Shown here: positions 51,659 through 62,916 of the stretch, in pieces | Numbering within the stretch: position 1 is the first letter of the stretch | Layout: the number at the start of each line of letters is the position of its first letter | Assembly: GCA_015501595.1 (NCBI GenBank) | Contig: JADNRX010000004.1 | Location: 554,720-618,719 of the forward strand | Origin: Hymenopellis radicata | Lineage: Eukaryota; Basidiomycota; Agaricomycetes; Agaricales; Physalacriaceae | DNA: 64,000 nucleotides | Reading direction: 5' to 3' | Translations under genes and position numbers: made by a program | Notes under the pieces: model-generated | The model's input: the letters and a program-made list of their open reading frames with translations, nothing else | Database searches by the model: none | Told to the model about the DNA's origin: nothing

Positions 51659-52267
51659 ATGGCAAGCAACTACCCGTTAAAGTTACATTCGCCAATCAAT
51701 CGCTTGCAATTCGACATTGCGGACGGCTCGGAGGACCATCTCATCGCTTCCCTTCGAACGCACCCTGATGTGCGGCGCCACCTTCCCATGTTTCCCCTTA
51801 CTATGACCGTCGAGGAAGCAGCCAGTCTGAGGCGGTACCGCGCGGCGAATCCTACATATTGCGATTACCACCTCCACATCGTCGAAGAGGGAATCCGCAA
51901 GTTCGTGGGTATGATTGGCTTCAGAAACCTCGACGAGGACAATGGATCAGTGGAGATGGGGATCTTGCTGTTTCCCGATTTCCATGGGAAAGGCTTTGGG
52001 ACGGAGACGTTGTATGTGCTCCTCTGCTACCTCTTTGAGGAGCGCAGGATGCATCGCGTCAGCTTTCAGACGTCGGTGGATAACGCGCAAATGAGAGGAT
52101 GGTTTGATGACGTAGCCGGAGTTACGTTGGAGGGCATCAGTAGGGAACTCTGGAGAAGCGTGGAAGACCGTAACTCTTATGTGGATGTCGCGATTTATTG
52201 CATCTTGGAGCAGGAATGGAGAGATGCGGTAAAGAAACGTCTTAACCAGAGGCTTTGCAAAAAGTAG
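51659..52267 (+). CDS. GNAT-family N-acetyltransferase
   Basis: A single-exon acetyltransferase of 202 residues with the RimJ/RimL-like GNAT fold. Early motifs are DGSEDHLIASLRTHPDVRRH. The core reads KFVGMIGFRNLDEDNGSVEM, then GILLFPDFHGKGFGTETLYV (acetyl-CoA loop of the Q/RxxGxG/A type, here HGKGFG). MHRVSFQTSVDNAQMRGWFD follows. The substrate is unknown; it could be a spermidine, aminoglycoside or protein N-terminal acetyltransferase. It is the only long intronless gene in the window. Confidence 0.85.
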   Translation: MASNYPLKLHSPINRLQFDIADGSEDHLIASLRTHPDVRRHLPMFPLTMTVEEAASLRRYRAANPTYCDYHLHIVEEGIRKFVGMIGFRNLDEDNGSVEMGILLFPDFHGKGFGTETLYVLLCYLFEERRMHRVSFQTSVDNAQMRGWFDDVAGVTLEGISRELWRSVEDRNSYVDVAIYCILEQEWRDAVKKRLNQRLCKK

Positions 52268-52412
52268 GTGTTATCGGGGCGTATATAACTTGAACCTCAG
52301 TGGATGGAGATACGTTGCGATATACAATTCAAATTGTGGCGCAGGCAAAGATCGAATGACAGACTTCATGATTGGAGATACATTGATTGAATTACATTCT
52401 TCTTCGTACACG
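52268..52412. other. Convergent spacer, GNAT / MBL
   Basis: 145 bp holding two 3' ends; nothing else visible. Confidence 0.5.
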
Positions 52413-53835
52413 CTAATAAGATGCAGGAAACAACCTCGCTTCATGTTCTTGATCCCCAACCACATCAACCCGTAGGCCTACACCCGCGGGACACATCCCT
52501 CGCCAAACGCGCTCTCCAACGCGACCTTCGCATTGAACCCGGAACAATGCATCGGAAGGATATACGTCGGCGCTGGCTTCAACTGTTGCGAAAGGAACTC
52601 CACCGTAGGCGGGATGCGTGGCACCAGATCTGGCGTCGCGAGATGTAAACCCCCGATAATCTACTCAGAAGCGAGTCAAAACACGGCCTCTCATCGCTTC
52701 GCGGGCACCCTTACCATGTACACAGGCCGGGAGAAAGTGTCCACGGCGTGCTTTACGACATTGACAATACCCGCGTGCGAGCATCTGATGTGTCAGCGTG
52801 AACAAGACGCGGTTAATAGTTGGATGAGCCGCGGACGCACGCGCTGAATATGACCAGGCCCTTCCCTAGCACGTCGATGGCGGCGTAGCGTTCGTCCATG
52901 ATGTGCTTAACATAATCTGTCATTGGAGGTACTATTGTCGCGGAATGTATGCGCACCGGCTCCGACACCCACTTGTCATCCACCCACCTCATTCCACCAA
53001 GAATGCCTTGTTCGTATGGAGTCACCCGAGGGATTTCACCACTGACATAGACAGTTCCTCCAGCTACGACGTGTTCATTGGCGTGCTTCTCGACGACGCC
53101 ACCCAGCGCCTCCATCTCTGCAAACTCCGGATCGGCGGGCAGAGAGCAGATAACCTTGTCATAATTAGGACCTGGCGCAATACCTCGCGCATACGGTCTA
53201 TCTGGATGGACATCCATGACGCATCTTGAGACATCACTGGAGTGCGCCTGCTCGCTGCGAAGCTTCAAGAACGAGAGTAACCCCCCGGTGTGGTCTCGAT
53301 GCCAGTGTGAAGTGATCACGCGACGACCTTCTCCGTTGGGACCTGCATGGCCTTGAGATTGCGCACAAGCGACAGAGAGTCAGGACCAGTATCGAATAAA
53401 GTCAGTTGCTTCTCGGACGCGTCGTCTACTTGAGTTTCCTGACAGAGAAGGAAACACGCTCAGCAGTGTCGAGCAAGCTTTACTGAGATGAGCCATACAA
53501 TGAGGGCTGCAAATCCATGAGCACCTAAGAGAGGTAATTTAGTTGAAGAAGGAGCTTTAGAATAGAAAAGGATCTGTAACTAACCACAACAGAAGTTGTC
53601 AAACTCCAAGACTGGCACTCCTGTCACCTTGTCGACGCATGGTTTGTGATCTCGTAGATGTTGCGGCAGTTCATGGGTAAACCCAGGAGGCAACTTTGTG
53701 AACCTTTCCAAGTATCAAATCCCTATCATACAGCCGTCTATGATAAAGCATTGAGTGAACCCACCATTCAATGCAATTATCTACGAGGAAGGTAATCGTC
53801 AACTTCTTGACTTGCCTTGGCTTAGTGCTAGTCAT
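52413..53835 (-). CDS. MBL-fold metallohydrolase (two frame breaks)
   Basis: A metallo-beta-lactamase fold hydrolase of a fungal family related to 7,8-dihydropterin synthase-like proteins, about 390 residues. It begins MTSTKPRQVKKLTITFLVDN, then CIEWFTKLPPGFTHELPQHL and FCCGAHGFAALIETQ. ITSHWHRDHTGGLLSFLKL has the HxHxDH zinc motif. VIFSACSHAGIVNVVKHAVD, MIIGGLHLATPDLVPRIPPT and ILPMHCSGFNAKVALE hold the later His/Cys ligand region. Two single-base breaks occur. Near 53318-53324, PTEKVV and RVITSHWH lie in different frames. Near 52482-52491, GCVP is followed by a stop, while another frame reads AGVGLRVDVVGDQEHEARLF to a later stop at 52413. Both fit one missing base. Confidence 0.82.
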
Positions 53836-54222
53836 GGTGGCCGTCACAGTTTCAGAAGTTACGATACGGTCATTGTTCGAACTGAAGACGTTGCCGCTGA
53901 TCCAATACTGGTTGCACGCAGCTTACTTCGTTTTATGCGACGTGCGCGGTACGATATAGGGTACATGTATATACAAAAGCCGCCAATTATATGCATCACC
54001 TTGTAAGGTTCGATTAACATAACTTTACAGACATCTATGTACCTAAAGGTGTCGGGTGAATGCTGCTTGCGCTCGACGAAAGACCAAAGAAACTCAAATG
54101 AACCAGCTGTCAGTATGATAATGCAGTACAGTAAAACAAAGAATATGAAGCACAAGTGTCCTCTAGGAGCGTTGTCTGTGAGGGGAATTGAGATATAAAC
54201 ACAATAGTTAACATAGAACGAC
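53836..54222. other. Spacer, MBL promoter and membrane-protein 3' end
   Basis: 387 bp between two minus-strand genes. No recognisable feature apart from AT-rich stretches. Confidence 0.4.
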
Positions 54223-55483
54223 TTACGCCATGCCACCATAGCCCATAGCAGCTCCTGACTCTGCAAGTTTGCGTTGCCTGAACGCCTGATGGAGAAGATG
54301 ATGAGAAGATGATTCGAGGCGGGGATCCCGGACGCACCTTGCGATATTTAGTCCGCTCATACGTGACCAATCCAACAACGATAAGTGCGATGACTGAGAT
54401 ACCCGCGAACACACCCAGACCGATTGGTAGTACAGACAGTTGCTTTCCAGGAAGAGTGAAGGCCGCCGATGTTGATTGCGAGGATTCCGCTGCCGCCGCT
54501 GATGCGGAGGCTAAAGCGCTGGCTGAAGCAGCCTCGGCTGTGCCGGTAGTAGCGGCCTAGACCTGAGGGTCAGCCCATGTCAAAACAGGTAAATCGGGAG
54601 AAAACGTACGCCTGAGGCTCCAGCGACCACGCTTGAGAATCCCTGCAGGAAAATGAGACAATGAATTGAATCGCGGATGATCACACCCACATTTACAGAG
54701 ATCGCGCCTCCACTCGCAGCAGCTGTCACGGAAGATGCTGCTGCTGACGTGGTGGCAGATGCACTGCCGACAACGGTGGTGGAAAATCCCTGAATGAACA
54801 TGATGAGTGGTAAGCCAGAGTAGATGAGGTGGGAAACGGACATTGACTGAAATTGCGCCGCCGCCTCCAGCTGCGGAAGCGGAGGCAGAGGCAGCTGCAG
54901 ACGAAGTAGCAGAGGCAGCAACAGTGGCAGTGGAGAATCCCTGGATTGAGATGTGTAAGAAAAGAGTGATTGTGGTGTTTAGCCGGACGCACATTGACGG
55001 AAACATCACTACCGCTGGCACTAGCAGCCGCCGAGGTTGTTGCTTGGGTGTCAGTCATTGTGGTACTGGCAGCAGCAGCAGATGTAGAGTCGACCGACAC
55101 CGATGTTGTTGAGACGCTTGCATCCGAGGAAGCGGATGATGAAGCCGACGAGTCGCTACCTCCGCTAGAGCCATTGTTTGTCGAGCCGATAGTAAATGTG
55201 CAGTCAGTGACCTTGAGCACTGCTGGATTCCCGCTTTCATCGATAATCGGCGTGAGAGTGATGGTGCATATCTGGTTCATGGGGCCAGCAGGGCTATAAG
55301 ACGCCTGTCAGTACAAAAGTCGAGCCAATGGATACGGACGACGCACGTCTCAACCGTATCGTTGGTATGAATAGTCTGTGCATCGCCGGTGACTTTCTGG
55401 CGGCGCACATGAATTGGGGACGCAGAGACCGCGGAAAGGAGCGAGAAGAGCAGAAAGATAAGGTGAAAACCGAAGGAGAACAT
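54223..55483 (-). CDS. Ser/Ala-rich single-pass membrane protein with repeated exons
   Basis: A secreted or cell-wall-facing protein of about 280 residues. It starts with a signal peptide (MFSFGFHLIFLLFSLLSAVS) and ASPIHVRRQKVTGDAQT. The ectodomain opens NQICTITLTPIIDESGNPAV and becomes Ser/Ala/Thr-rich. Exons then repeat one plan: each begins GFS followed by T or S, and is largely Ala and Ser. The first two such exons end in GGxxISV. Similar-length introns separate them. A TM helix near the C-terminus reads VLPIGLGVFAGISVIALIVV, followed by a short cytosolic part (AFRQRKLAESGAAMGYGGMA). It resembles Mid2/Wsc-type wall sensors in layout, not in sequence. The C-terminus may instead splice at GGMA to QRS, ending near 54165. 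Confidence 0.75.
54580..54960 (-). repeat. Repeated exons GFS-(Ala/Ser)n-ISV
   Basis: Three consecutive exons of the membrane-protein gene start with GFSTATVAASAT, GFSTTVVGSASAT and GFSSVVAGASG. The first two also end in the same AISV. Introns between them are similar in length and phase. This suggests tandem duplication of an exon-intron unit. Confidence 0.65.
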
Positions 55484-56738
55484 GGCGCGAACGATGAACT
55501 TGGCGTTGAATGAAAAAGTCGAGCCCGGTTCCTGCGGTATCTCGATGAAAGAGACACAAGTGCTCTGAGTGAAAAAGAATAAAGGATAGGAAGGGCCCGC
55601 TGGGCGAGTGGCTATGAGAGAGAGACTAAGAGAGTTTCCTAGAGACAGGCAACCTCTCACGTGATGCACACCACCTGGTAACCCCCTTCATTGGCAACCA
55701 TCGAAATTATCAATCGTCCGGCCTGGACTTGTGAAAAAATGCGGACTCGCGGACTGCGCATGGCGCACTTGAGTTCATTCATTCAGGTCATTGAGGGGCG
55801 CGCCTACTTTTACTTTCGTTCACGCCACTCTGGTTTCCTCCCGAAGGCCCTCTGGACGACTGGCTGTGGCCGATTGACCCCGTCCGAAATCAGCACTGCA
55901 TAGATCTACTTGGATTGGGGCGCATAAGTAACCGCCGCCCGTCTCAGCCTGAATCTGATCGTCGAATTGATTTCCAGGGTCTTCCAGGCGTTGATTGCCT
56001 CTTTGACGATACTTGTAACATCAGAACTGATCAGAACGACTGCGCAGACATATTGGTATTCGGTCCCCCAACGGTCCCCACTTCCTCGTCCTCTCCAAGT
56101 TCTCTCTCTCCCTCTTCTGCACGTCTTACATGCGAGCCCCATTGTGATGAATGATGGACGTCAACCCACATCAAACCTGATTTCACGCGCATATGTACGT
56201 GGCAGGACAGTGATGAACACTTCGAGATGTGGCACACATCAACAGATCGGACATTAATTCTTCCTGCCCGCCACATTTCTTTTCCCGCTCGTACTTGAAA
56301 GGCCGAAGGCCCCCAAGAGCGCCACACAGGTTGGCAAGCATTTGCCGAAACCTCTGTCAACTCCAATGCCCACGGTCCCAAGAGCCTTGTCTAAGCTCGT
56401 GACCACCTGATACGTCAAACATTCCCGTCTGATCGTCCATCTCGAGCCCACAGGAACACATTGCTAGTCCATACTGTTGTCAATACAAAAGTAGCGGCCT
56501 TTTATTCAACAACATCAAGCAGGTAAAACGGCGAGCCTGCCAGCGTGCCTAACTAAGAGGTTGTCGAGAACCCAGACAGATGACATCCTGCGTCCTCGAC
56601 GACTACAGAATCGAAAGAGCATGGTTCCGCCACAATGCTCATCGAGCTTCCCATGTCAAGTTCGTGTTGGAGATTACTGTAAACAAACACATTCACACCG
56701 AACAAACATCTAGTCATAATAATCCAATAACAACAGAT
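55484..56738. other. 1.25-kb intergenic region upstream of the membrane protein gene
   Basis: This contains the promoter of the membrane-protein gene and the 3' flank of the P5B ATPase. I see small overlapping frames on both strands but no homologous motif and no spliceable model. No RNA gene is seen. Confidence 0.4.
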
Positions 56739-59700
56739 TCACCGCATCCCTCCCTCTACGGCTTTATACATTTTGCCATCCCGCTCTCGGTGTCGTCCTT
56801 TGCGCCAGCCAAGTATAGTCCCAACTAATCCTGCAACAACCTGAGCACCATATTGCTCGAAGACGAGCGATACAACCACATTCAACACAACCGTGAACAA
56901 TAAAAAGAACCTTGCTGCTACCGGTAGCGGCATCAACGACAGGATAACAGACACTGCTTGTGGCGGCCAGATGAGCACAAGCAGGTTGAACGCCGACAAC
57001 AGTCCCAAAGCCAGCATCAGCAAGCCTGGTAGGAAGAAGTCCTTTTAAGCAACGATTTCAGGCATGTCAGTGAAGCGACGTACCGTTTGAAGTCATCGGC
57101 TTTCGGTACGGCGGACCAATGCTGAACACAGCAGCCACTAGGATGTACTGGAAGCACGACACCAAGAACAACACCGAGTTCTCAAAGTTCGTCGATTCCA
57201 GATGATTGTCGCCGTCCGTAGGGTCCGATTCCGGAGGCGGAGAATACCACTCTTGTCTTCGAACCCAAAGGTAAACCCAGAACTGCGTCACACCCGTAAT
57301 TACTATTTGTCCGATGATGCTGCATAACACCTTCTTCGAAACTAGACTTGCTGTCGGTCGTTTCGAGTATATCCTCGGGTAAGGTAAAGTTCGGCCCACT
57401 AGAAACGTCTTTAATCAGTGATCGTAGAATGACTGCGAGTGTCTATACGTACTCGTAACAGCGACCGGGATGATGATGAACAAATCGATGTAGAGGAACT
57501 GTCACTTTATTCGTTGACATCAAAAGCTGAAAGCTATATAACTGACCTGGAAGTCGCCCAATGAGGAGGCAAACGAATACAGAAGTGTGACTGAAGTAAA
57601 CTGTATCATCGAGTACAAGGCCCTGAATCTTGAGTTGAATACGACGTAGAGATGTATTGACAAGTAACTCACATGTACTTGAAGCAGCTAAAGCTTGTGA
57701 CAAGAGCTGCCCGGCCTTCCTTGATGACCTCAATGACGCATCCAATATCCGGCGTACTTGCAGTGAACGGTGCCGCTACGCTTGCCTCTGCTTCAGACAA
57801 CGAAATGCCGACATCAGCCGCCTTGAGAGCAGCACAGTCATTCGCTCCGTCTCCGCACATGAGAACTGTGTAACCAAGGGACTGCAACCGTTCTACCACC
57901 TCGTTCTTTTCATCTGGCGACATCCGAGCGAATACCTGCGTTTTGACGAGCATCTGCCAGAGGTCAGGAATTAGAAAGGAAGCGTTCGTAATCTCTCACT
58001 CGTTGCAAGGTTTCCAGCGCAGCGTGGTTGATCATCCATCTGAAGACGTCGCCGGTTATCACCAAGGCGTAGTCTTGATACTCAAGATCGTCGGATTCAA
58101 TGGTGTGGTGCGGTGGAGGCGTCAGCGGCTTCAAACTGTAAGAGTCCAGCTTCCAGAGAGGATCGTCCAAGCAAGGCCATTCCAGTTTAGACTCCCTGAT
58201 GTTCGAATTACCTATCGGCAGCTCCATCGTCAAGCAGCAGTTCGTAGACACCGGTAGGAAAACGCACCCCGAACGAATATGGGCGAAAACACATGGGCAG
58301 CTTGATTAATGAGACCACATTCCCTCGCAACACTGGCAGCCGTTAGAGGGTTGTCCCCAGTGATCATTCGACAAGCAAGATGGGCTGAGCGCAATGCATG
58401 AATGGCAGGAGCTGTACCAGGTTTGATCTTATTCTCAAAGATAATCAGCCCAAGGAAACGCAGTCCGCTTTCTGCTTGTTCACTAAATAATGACAATGAG
58501 TTATCGAAAAGCATAAGGGGACCACATTTATAATGTAACTGCGTCCACCAAAAAAAAAAAAACACTAACCGCTTCATCCTCTGTGCTTTTAGCCAAGATA
58601 GACCCTCAATGCTCTTGCCGGCAATGGCTATCACTCGGTAACCATGTTTCGTGTAGTAAGAAAGCAGATCATCGTAGTCTTGGGGAACTAGGGAACGATA
58701 AGCAAAAACAACAGCATGTAAGCCCGATACCTACATGAATCTTTGTCACAGATTTCCCACATCACCTCGGGAGCACCCTTAACATAGATCTCCATGCTAG
58801 TGCTCTTGAGTCGCTTCACTACGACACTCATCCGTCGAAGCGCCGAGACGAATTCAAACATCCGGATAACGCCCAGTTCCAAGAAATGAGCATACTGCAT
58901 AAAATAGTGAGTCTATGAGTAACCCATTTACAAAGAAGAGTATAACCTTTGCGTCCCCCTTCAAGGCGTCTTCGAGTCTGAACTGAGCACTCCCAGGTGG
59001 CCGTACAACCGTTTGAACTAACGCAGTCTGCTCAACGCCGGCCTTGGACTTGATGACACCAGTCCCGGATATTCTGCCTTCGTCCAACGACCATTTCGTA
59101 AATGAGAACATCTTCATATCCAGAGGATCTCCGATCGCCTCTCCATCCACCATTTTCAAGGAATGACACGTCGCCAAGGCATGAAGGAAGTTAGCCTTGC
59201 CTTTCGCCAGTGGCATATCATGGATGTTATCAAGGAGTTCGCCAAAGAGCTGACCATCGCGATCGAGACTTCGAACGCCTAGTATATCCAACCCATCTTC
59301 GGTCAGAGTTCCCGTTTTGTCGAAGCAGCACACATTAACCTTCCCTCCGACATTGACTCGACTGGGAGATATGCAGTAGATACCCAACTTCCGTAAGCGT
59401 CCAAGAGCGAAGCTCGTGCCGATTGACAACGTTGCGGGAAGAGCCGGAGGTACCACGACAGTAATGAGATCAAGCGCTCGCACCACGATGGTAACCCAAG
59501 GAAGCTTTGAAAAGAGTATGAGTCTCAGTCACCTTGATACATTACGTTCTTACCCCAATCCTAACAAACTGAACTGCGCTAACGCTAAATCCGAGGATAG
59601 CGATACCGGCAAGCACACCGATGAAGCGCACAGAATCACGATAGAACTTGAAGCCGATAGGTTTGGGATAGAGCATGGAGCGAATCAGAGCACCCTTCGT

Positions 59701-61940
59701 GGTATTAAAACCTACGAATCATCGGAAGCTGAACAAAAGGAGAAAGTTACGAGAGCCCACACCTGTTCTAACAACCAGCCCCAAGGCAGGTTGACTTTGT
59801 CCCTCTGCCGCCAGGCTGCCTCTGATTCTGATGATGCGTGTGCCGCCGTACATAAACGCTTTAGGATTGTCAACGCGGCTCTCTCTCCACTTGAAGAGGT
59901 CATCGTCCTTGGCGGGATCTTGCTAACGGGTACACTTTCCCCCGTGAGCATACTCTCGTTGATGATAGCGTCACCAGAGAGCAGAAACATGTCACAAGGA
60001 ACTATAGAGGAGTCCGAGGTCGAAAGGTTGACAATGTCACCCGGGACTAGAGCGCTTGAGTCACGTTGTAGCCCTAGCGTAAACCACGTCAAAAGAAAGC
60101 CTAGACGATTAGTCGGAGAACGCACAGGCACCATCGACTGCGACCTCCATTTGACACGAGAATTTCGACATTTCACGCATTCTTGCTATGGTCTGGCAAG
60201 CATATCGTGAGAAGGAGAGTGAGATGACTTATAAGACTGTACCTTTCTCGTTTCCACCAGAGTCGTCGTCACACTGAAAACGGAGATGACCGCGATGCAG
60301 AACGCATAGTAATAGTAGTCGTCCAAGGACCAGAGAACGATACTTGCGATCTGAAACACATAGAACGGATGTATGATCTGGACTCTAGTCGTGAATAAAA
60401 TTGAGACTCCAAAGCAAGCTGCATTTACCTCGTCTACAAGCAGAGACAAAGTTGATTTTCCTTCGATGTCGATGGTATTCGGTCCAAAGAGGGTATATCT
60501 CTGCGTTCGAACATCGCCCTTCAAGCCGCCTTGAACGCCTGAAGCAGTCAACCAGCTACGATCGGTCCACTCCCTGAACGACTTTAGCCAAGACAAAATC
60601 TATACATCACCACCCACCTAATCATGGAAAACAAACCCGTTCGAGGGTCCAGCGCAAAGCGCGAATAGCGATAATCCAAGAAGTGCAATGTCTCCATATT
60701 TGGTTCGGCAGCCCCATTGGATGCTTTTAACAAGGGAGCGCCAGGTTCTTCAGAGAACACTGTATTGATGGAATACTTATAACTGATGGTCCGGATAGGG
60801 AAGATAGATATATCTCTGTAGGCAGACTGATCGCGTTGGTGTATGTTCAATGCAACATTTATGACTCACCTCTACGACGACAAAGCCATCCTGACTGTCA
60901 GAGAATGCTTTCTCATGAGCTGCCCATTTGAGCCAAAGCGAAGGGAACCAATGTCCAAGAAGAGCCAGGATGCCGAACGTCACGACACAACCTATACGCC
61001 AAACCATGCGACGCCAAGCAACGACCTCATAGCCGACTAAGCGAATGGTACTATCTTCGTCTGGTATATAGATGGTCTGCCGACTAGGTGGTCCCGGAGG
61101 CGGTGGGTCGAGTAAGGCGAACGGTACCTCCATCTCTATACGCGATTCTCCGCCGAAAATCTGGTCGGAGGCAAGGAGTGGTAGACCTTGGGAAGCACTA
61201 GGGGAAGGCGGGTCTGAATCGTATGCCATACTAGCAGAAACCGATATGTTGTCAGGATATGTATCCATAGTCTGTATAGACGCGGCCTCGTCGAGATCCT
61301 CCTCTTCGCCTGATGAGTACCCCCATCGTTCTTCTCCTTCATCGTCCGTTTCGAGTGCATATTCAGAACGACTGCGACTGCGCTGTGACCGTCGACTGAG
61401 AGAACCAGTAGATGACCGTTGAGAAAATGATGGTCGACGCGAATGCACTGGGGATGAAGCGCGTCCAAAAAGATTTGCGATATTTTCGAACACGCTGTGT
61501 CTAGGGGGTGATGAGGGTCGTGGACGGCGAGAGCGACTTTCTCGTGATATTGTAGTGCGGCCATCTTCCTCATCGCTGTCGCCAGGATTGGTGCTTTGCC
61601 GGGAGACTTGGCTGTCTGTACTGAGTCTGCGAGCGAGTTTGCGTCCGCTCGACGAGCGAGAACCTTGACTCATACGACGAGGACGAGACCAGCCTTCACT
61701 ACTACGGCGCCCAGCCTCTATGTGGGACATCCTGGACACACTACTAGGATTGGCAGAATCACTATGTCCAGGACCTGAGAAAATGGCGCCTTCGCCTTCG
61801 TCGCCGTACATGGTGCTGTACTGAGAGTTTCGGCGCGAGTGGCGGTTGCTGGCGACCGCATCGTCGATGTCCAAGGCAGAGGCTCCTTCGGTGTAGTCGT
61901 ACGACGGTGTCTGGGTGGACGGTCCCGCGAGGGGTGTCAT
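56739..61940 (-). CDS. YPK9: P5B-type cation-transporting ATPase (Ypk9/ATP13A2-like)
   Basis: A P5B ATPase of the Ypk9/ATP13A2 type, about 1450 residues, expected in the vacuolar or lysosomal membrane, where homologues export polyamines. The N-terminus is an unusual Ser/Arg-rich, probably disordered extension of about 300 residues ([16 protein letters not shown] to the first helix near [15 protein letters not shown]). The pump motifs are [15 protein letters not shown] and [12 protein letters not shown], the P5B PPALP signature. [13 protein letters not shown] carries the phosphorylated Asp, followed by [20 protein letters not shown] and [20 protein letters not shown]. Later helices contain [20 protein letters not shown], and the C-terminus ends KAVEGGMR. 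More than 15 introns join in frame, one with a 13-base T run after its donor. Confidence 0.95.
58550..58562 (-). repeat. T13 homopolymer inside a P5B intron
   Basis: Thirteen A on the plus strand, i.e. T13 on the coding strand. It starts about 5 nt after a gttagtg donor of the P5B gene. It is the longest homopolymer I noticed in the window and a likely sequencing or slippage hotspot. Confidence 0.8.
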
Positions 61941-62916
61941 TTCATAGGCACTAACTGCTAAGCGCTAAACGGATGTCGGCGTTGGGAGATGTCTCGTCAA
62001 TGAATCTATGCTGGTATCGACGTTAACCGTGCAAAGAGCGGCTGTTATCGCATGGAGGCAGCGTTCGCCGTTTGTGAACTCGACAGAATGATGGCGGAAG
62101 CTGAGCGGCACGAAGATCCCGTTGAATTCGGTACACGTCAGATTTGGCGCTTGCGCCTCAGTACTGAGTCATGACAAACTGAATTGAACTGCTTGAGGTA
62201 TAGAGTAAGTAATGAAATATATGAGAGCATCCATAGTTCAACACCGTAAATGCCCAAGCCTGCCCACAAGAGCCTTCTTGCTTTTATGCTATACATTAAA
62301 TTTCTGTGACCGAGATGTAAGTCATTTCGTCCGCGCCAGTCCTACTTTTTCCCTCGGTGTTTAGTTAGATACAAAAGTACAACACTATACACAGCGGTGC
62401 ATTCTCAGATAAACAGCAGACCATCGAGTTCAAATCGAGTTCCCTTAAGACTCGTTAAGAGAGGCGCCAGCGGATCAATGTACCCTGGTCTAACCGCCAA
62501 ACGCAGGGTCGCCTGAATTCATTCGCTCAACGACGTGGCAAGTCGACGTGAGTCACCGACTGCTTATCTCACTGACAATGGACGAGCTGGTGGCATATTG
62601 GTCGTTTTTAACGCGTACGCCACAACCAACTCATCAACTCTAGGAATGTTTGAACAACCGTAAAGTCCAGTCTTCGAGTCTAATAACAAGTCTAACCATT
62701 TCGCAGAACGCGACATAAATAGCAGCTTATCGCATCGTACCTGCATCATAGTCACACATGTGCTGCAATCAATGATGTGGAATTCATGATATATACATTC
62801 GAGTCGCTCCAGATCCCATTAATTCAAACCTGTCATTGCTAGGATGGACTATGTCTTCCGAGCCTCGTCAGCTCAAGACCGTATCAAAGCTGTCGACTTC
62901 GTCTTGAATCACTTCC
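61941..62916. promoter_or_regulatory. Divergent promoter region, P5B ATPase / ABCC transporter
   Basis: About 975 bp between divergent start codons, the longest divergent spacer here. The middle (62180-62420) is AT-rich. An open frame with ATG at 62851 (MSSEPRQLKTVSK) stops before 62917, so it is not part of the transporter unless spliced. No tRNA despite a gttcaaatc-like sequence near 62432. Confidence 0.4.

Noticed and set aside
62401..62480. tRNA-like gttcaaatc sequence
   Set aside because: There is no A box, anticodon arm or matching acceptor stem around it.
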